Below, piece by piece: positions 63,309-64,000 of a stretch of DNA of 64,000 nt. The translations under genes were made by a program, and so were the position numbers. The notes beneath the pieces were generated by a model, which was not told the origin of the DNA, did not search any database, and worked only from the letters and a program-made list of their open reading frames with translations. Within the stretch, counting starts at the first letter, position 1. Each line of letters begins with the position of its first letter. The DNA is from Sphingobacterium sp. R2 (GTDB lineage Bacteria > Bacteroidota > Bacteroidia > Sphingobacteriales > Sphingobacteriaceae), in the NCBI RefSeq assembly GCF_040760075.1, contig NZ_CP142884.1:3162001-3226000 (forward strand). Reading direction: 5' to 3'.

Positions 63309-64000
63309 CTAAAATCGATAGCCTTTTAGAAAATCCACGATATGCATTCTTTTTTTGCCTTCCAGCTGAAGGTCAGAGATAATAAGGTATCCATCTTGAG
63401 TCGCAATCTTTAAGAAACTTTTTTTATCGGTGGCCAGTGTGCCTGGCACAGTTGGGGTATTGACCGTTTCTTTTTTCGCCTCATAGATTTTCAATACCTT
63501 TTCATTTAACAGCGTAAACGCAGCGGGGTAGGGGCTTAATCCACGAATGAAGTTGTAGACCTTTTCTGTTGGTTGATCCCAATTTATTTTACAGTCTTCT
63601 TTAAAAATTTTTGGCGCATGTTTTAAAGGCTCGTCCGTTGCGAGGACTTCTTGCGGCTTAGGCTGTAAAGTTCCTGTTTTTAATTGTTGGATAGTTTGAA
63701 GAAGCGTTTCTGCTCCAGCAACCATGAGGTTGTCATGAAGATCGCCCGCATTATCGGTGTCTTTGATCGTTACTTTTTTTGCCAATAAAATATTGCCGGT
63801 GTCGATTTCGTGTTGCAGTAAGAAGGTGGTTACTCCGGATTCTTTCTCTCCATTTATAATCGCATGATTAATAGGTGCTGCCCCTCTATATTGTGGTAGA
63901 AGAGAGGCATGAACATTGATTGTTCCAAATTTAGGCATATTCCACACAACTTCAGGAAGCATGCGAAAAGCAACTACAACCTGTAGGTCCGCTTGGTAAC
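63309..64000 (-). CDS. fmt: Methionyl-tRNA formyltransferase, C-terminal part
   Basis: The frame is open to the right window edge, where it encodes '...QADLQVVVAFRMLPEVVWNMP', so the N-terminus lies outside. 'GTINVHASLLPQYRGAAPINHAIINGE' is the formyltransferase hallmark (catalytic Asn-His region), and 'LQHEIDTGNILLAKKV' is the next motif. The C-terminal Fmt domain binds tRNA ('LSPYPAAFTLL...'). It formylates initiator Met-tRNA in the cytoplasm. About 230 residues are present of a normal 310. Confidence 0.95.
   Translation of the reverse strand, partial: YQADLQVVVAFRMLPEVVWNMPKFGTINVHASLLPQYRGAAPINHAIINGEKESGVTTFLLQHEIDTGNILLAKKVTIKDTDNAGDLHDNLMVAGAETLLQTIQQLKTGTLQPKPQEVLATDEPLKHAPKIFKEDCKINWDQPTEKVYNFIRGLSPYPAAFTLLNEKVLKIYEAKKETVNTPTVPGTLATDKKSFLKIATQDGYLIISDLQLEGKKRMHIVDFLKGYRF

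Overview
The window is a chromosomal segment from a Bacteroidota bacterium, most likely Sphingobacterium or a close Sphingobacteriaceae relative. The evidence is a SusC/SusD pair, lipoproteins with Bacteroidota-style lipoboxes, promoters of the form TTG-N17-23-TAnnTTTG, few Shine-Dalgarno sequences, and an inositol-lipid gene set that fits sphingolipid-making Sphingobacteria. The genus is inferred, not proven. Most of the window is ordinary chromosome. No insertion sequence, prophage or CRISPR array was seen.

Region 1-18.1 kb is a polysaccharide-utilization-type locus. It holds SusC (5' end missing), SusD, two small lipoproteins, a secreted heparinase II-like lyase, a GntR/FCD regulator, a divergent SMP-30 lactonase, and a seven-gene catabolic operon: class III aminotransferase, acid-sugar dehydratase, SDR, ceramidase-like hydrolase, sodium/solute symporter, M20 amidohydrolase and Gfo/Idh oxidoreductase. 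GTATAC-centred palindromes lie in front of the regulator and in the divergent lactonase/aminotransferase region, suggesting a small GntR regulon. Two amide-hydrolase-type proteins plus an aminotransferase hint at an N-acylated amino-sugar or aminouronate substrate.

Region 18.3-24 kb carries a compact NAD salvage operon: PRPP synthetase, NadV, NadE, a nicotinamidase-like hydrolase and NrtR. Two perfect TGAGTA-N5-TACTCA inverted repeats overlap its promoter region. Region 24-32 kb holds mixed single genes: WG-repeat protein, DinB/YfiT protein, DUF2625, NYN-LOTUS protein and a CocE/NonD hydrolase.

Region 32.5-38.3 kb is a likely inositol-phospholipid or inositol-phosphosphingolipid locus: myo-inositol-phosphate synthase, a sugar-phosphate-type nucleotidyltransferase, an ATP-grasp protein, a CDP-alcohol phosphatidyltransferase, a flippase-like membrane protein and a HAD protein. 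It is the best candidate here for an incompletely described system.

Region 38-64 kb is mainly housekeeping: AraC regulator, D-Ala-D-Ala dipeptidase, Ppk1, DJ-1/PfpI protein, FMN reductases, PLP enzymes, RluD, polysaccharide deacetylase, PhnA-like protein, zinc metallopeptidase, LuxE-like protein, FabG, Mqo, a TPP riboswitch controlling a PnuC-type transporter and an acyl-CoA-dehydrogenase-like protein, tRNA-Arg(CCG), XerD, M16 protease, RpoD, a small XRE regulator and Fmt (cut by the window end). Noncoding signals include an 11-bp direct/inverted repeat array near 57.2 kb and a structured RNA candidate upstream of fabG.
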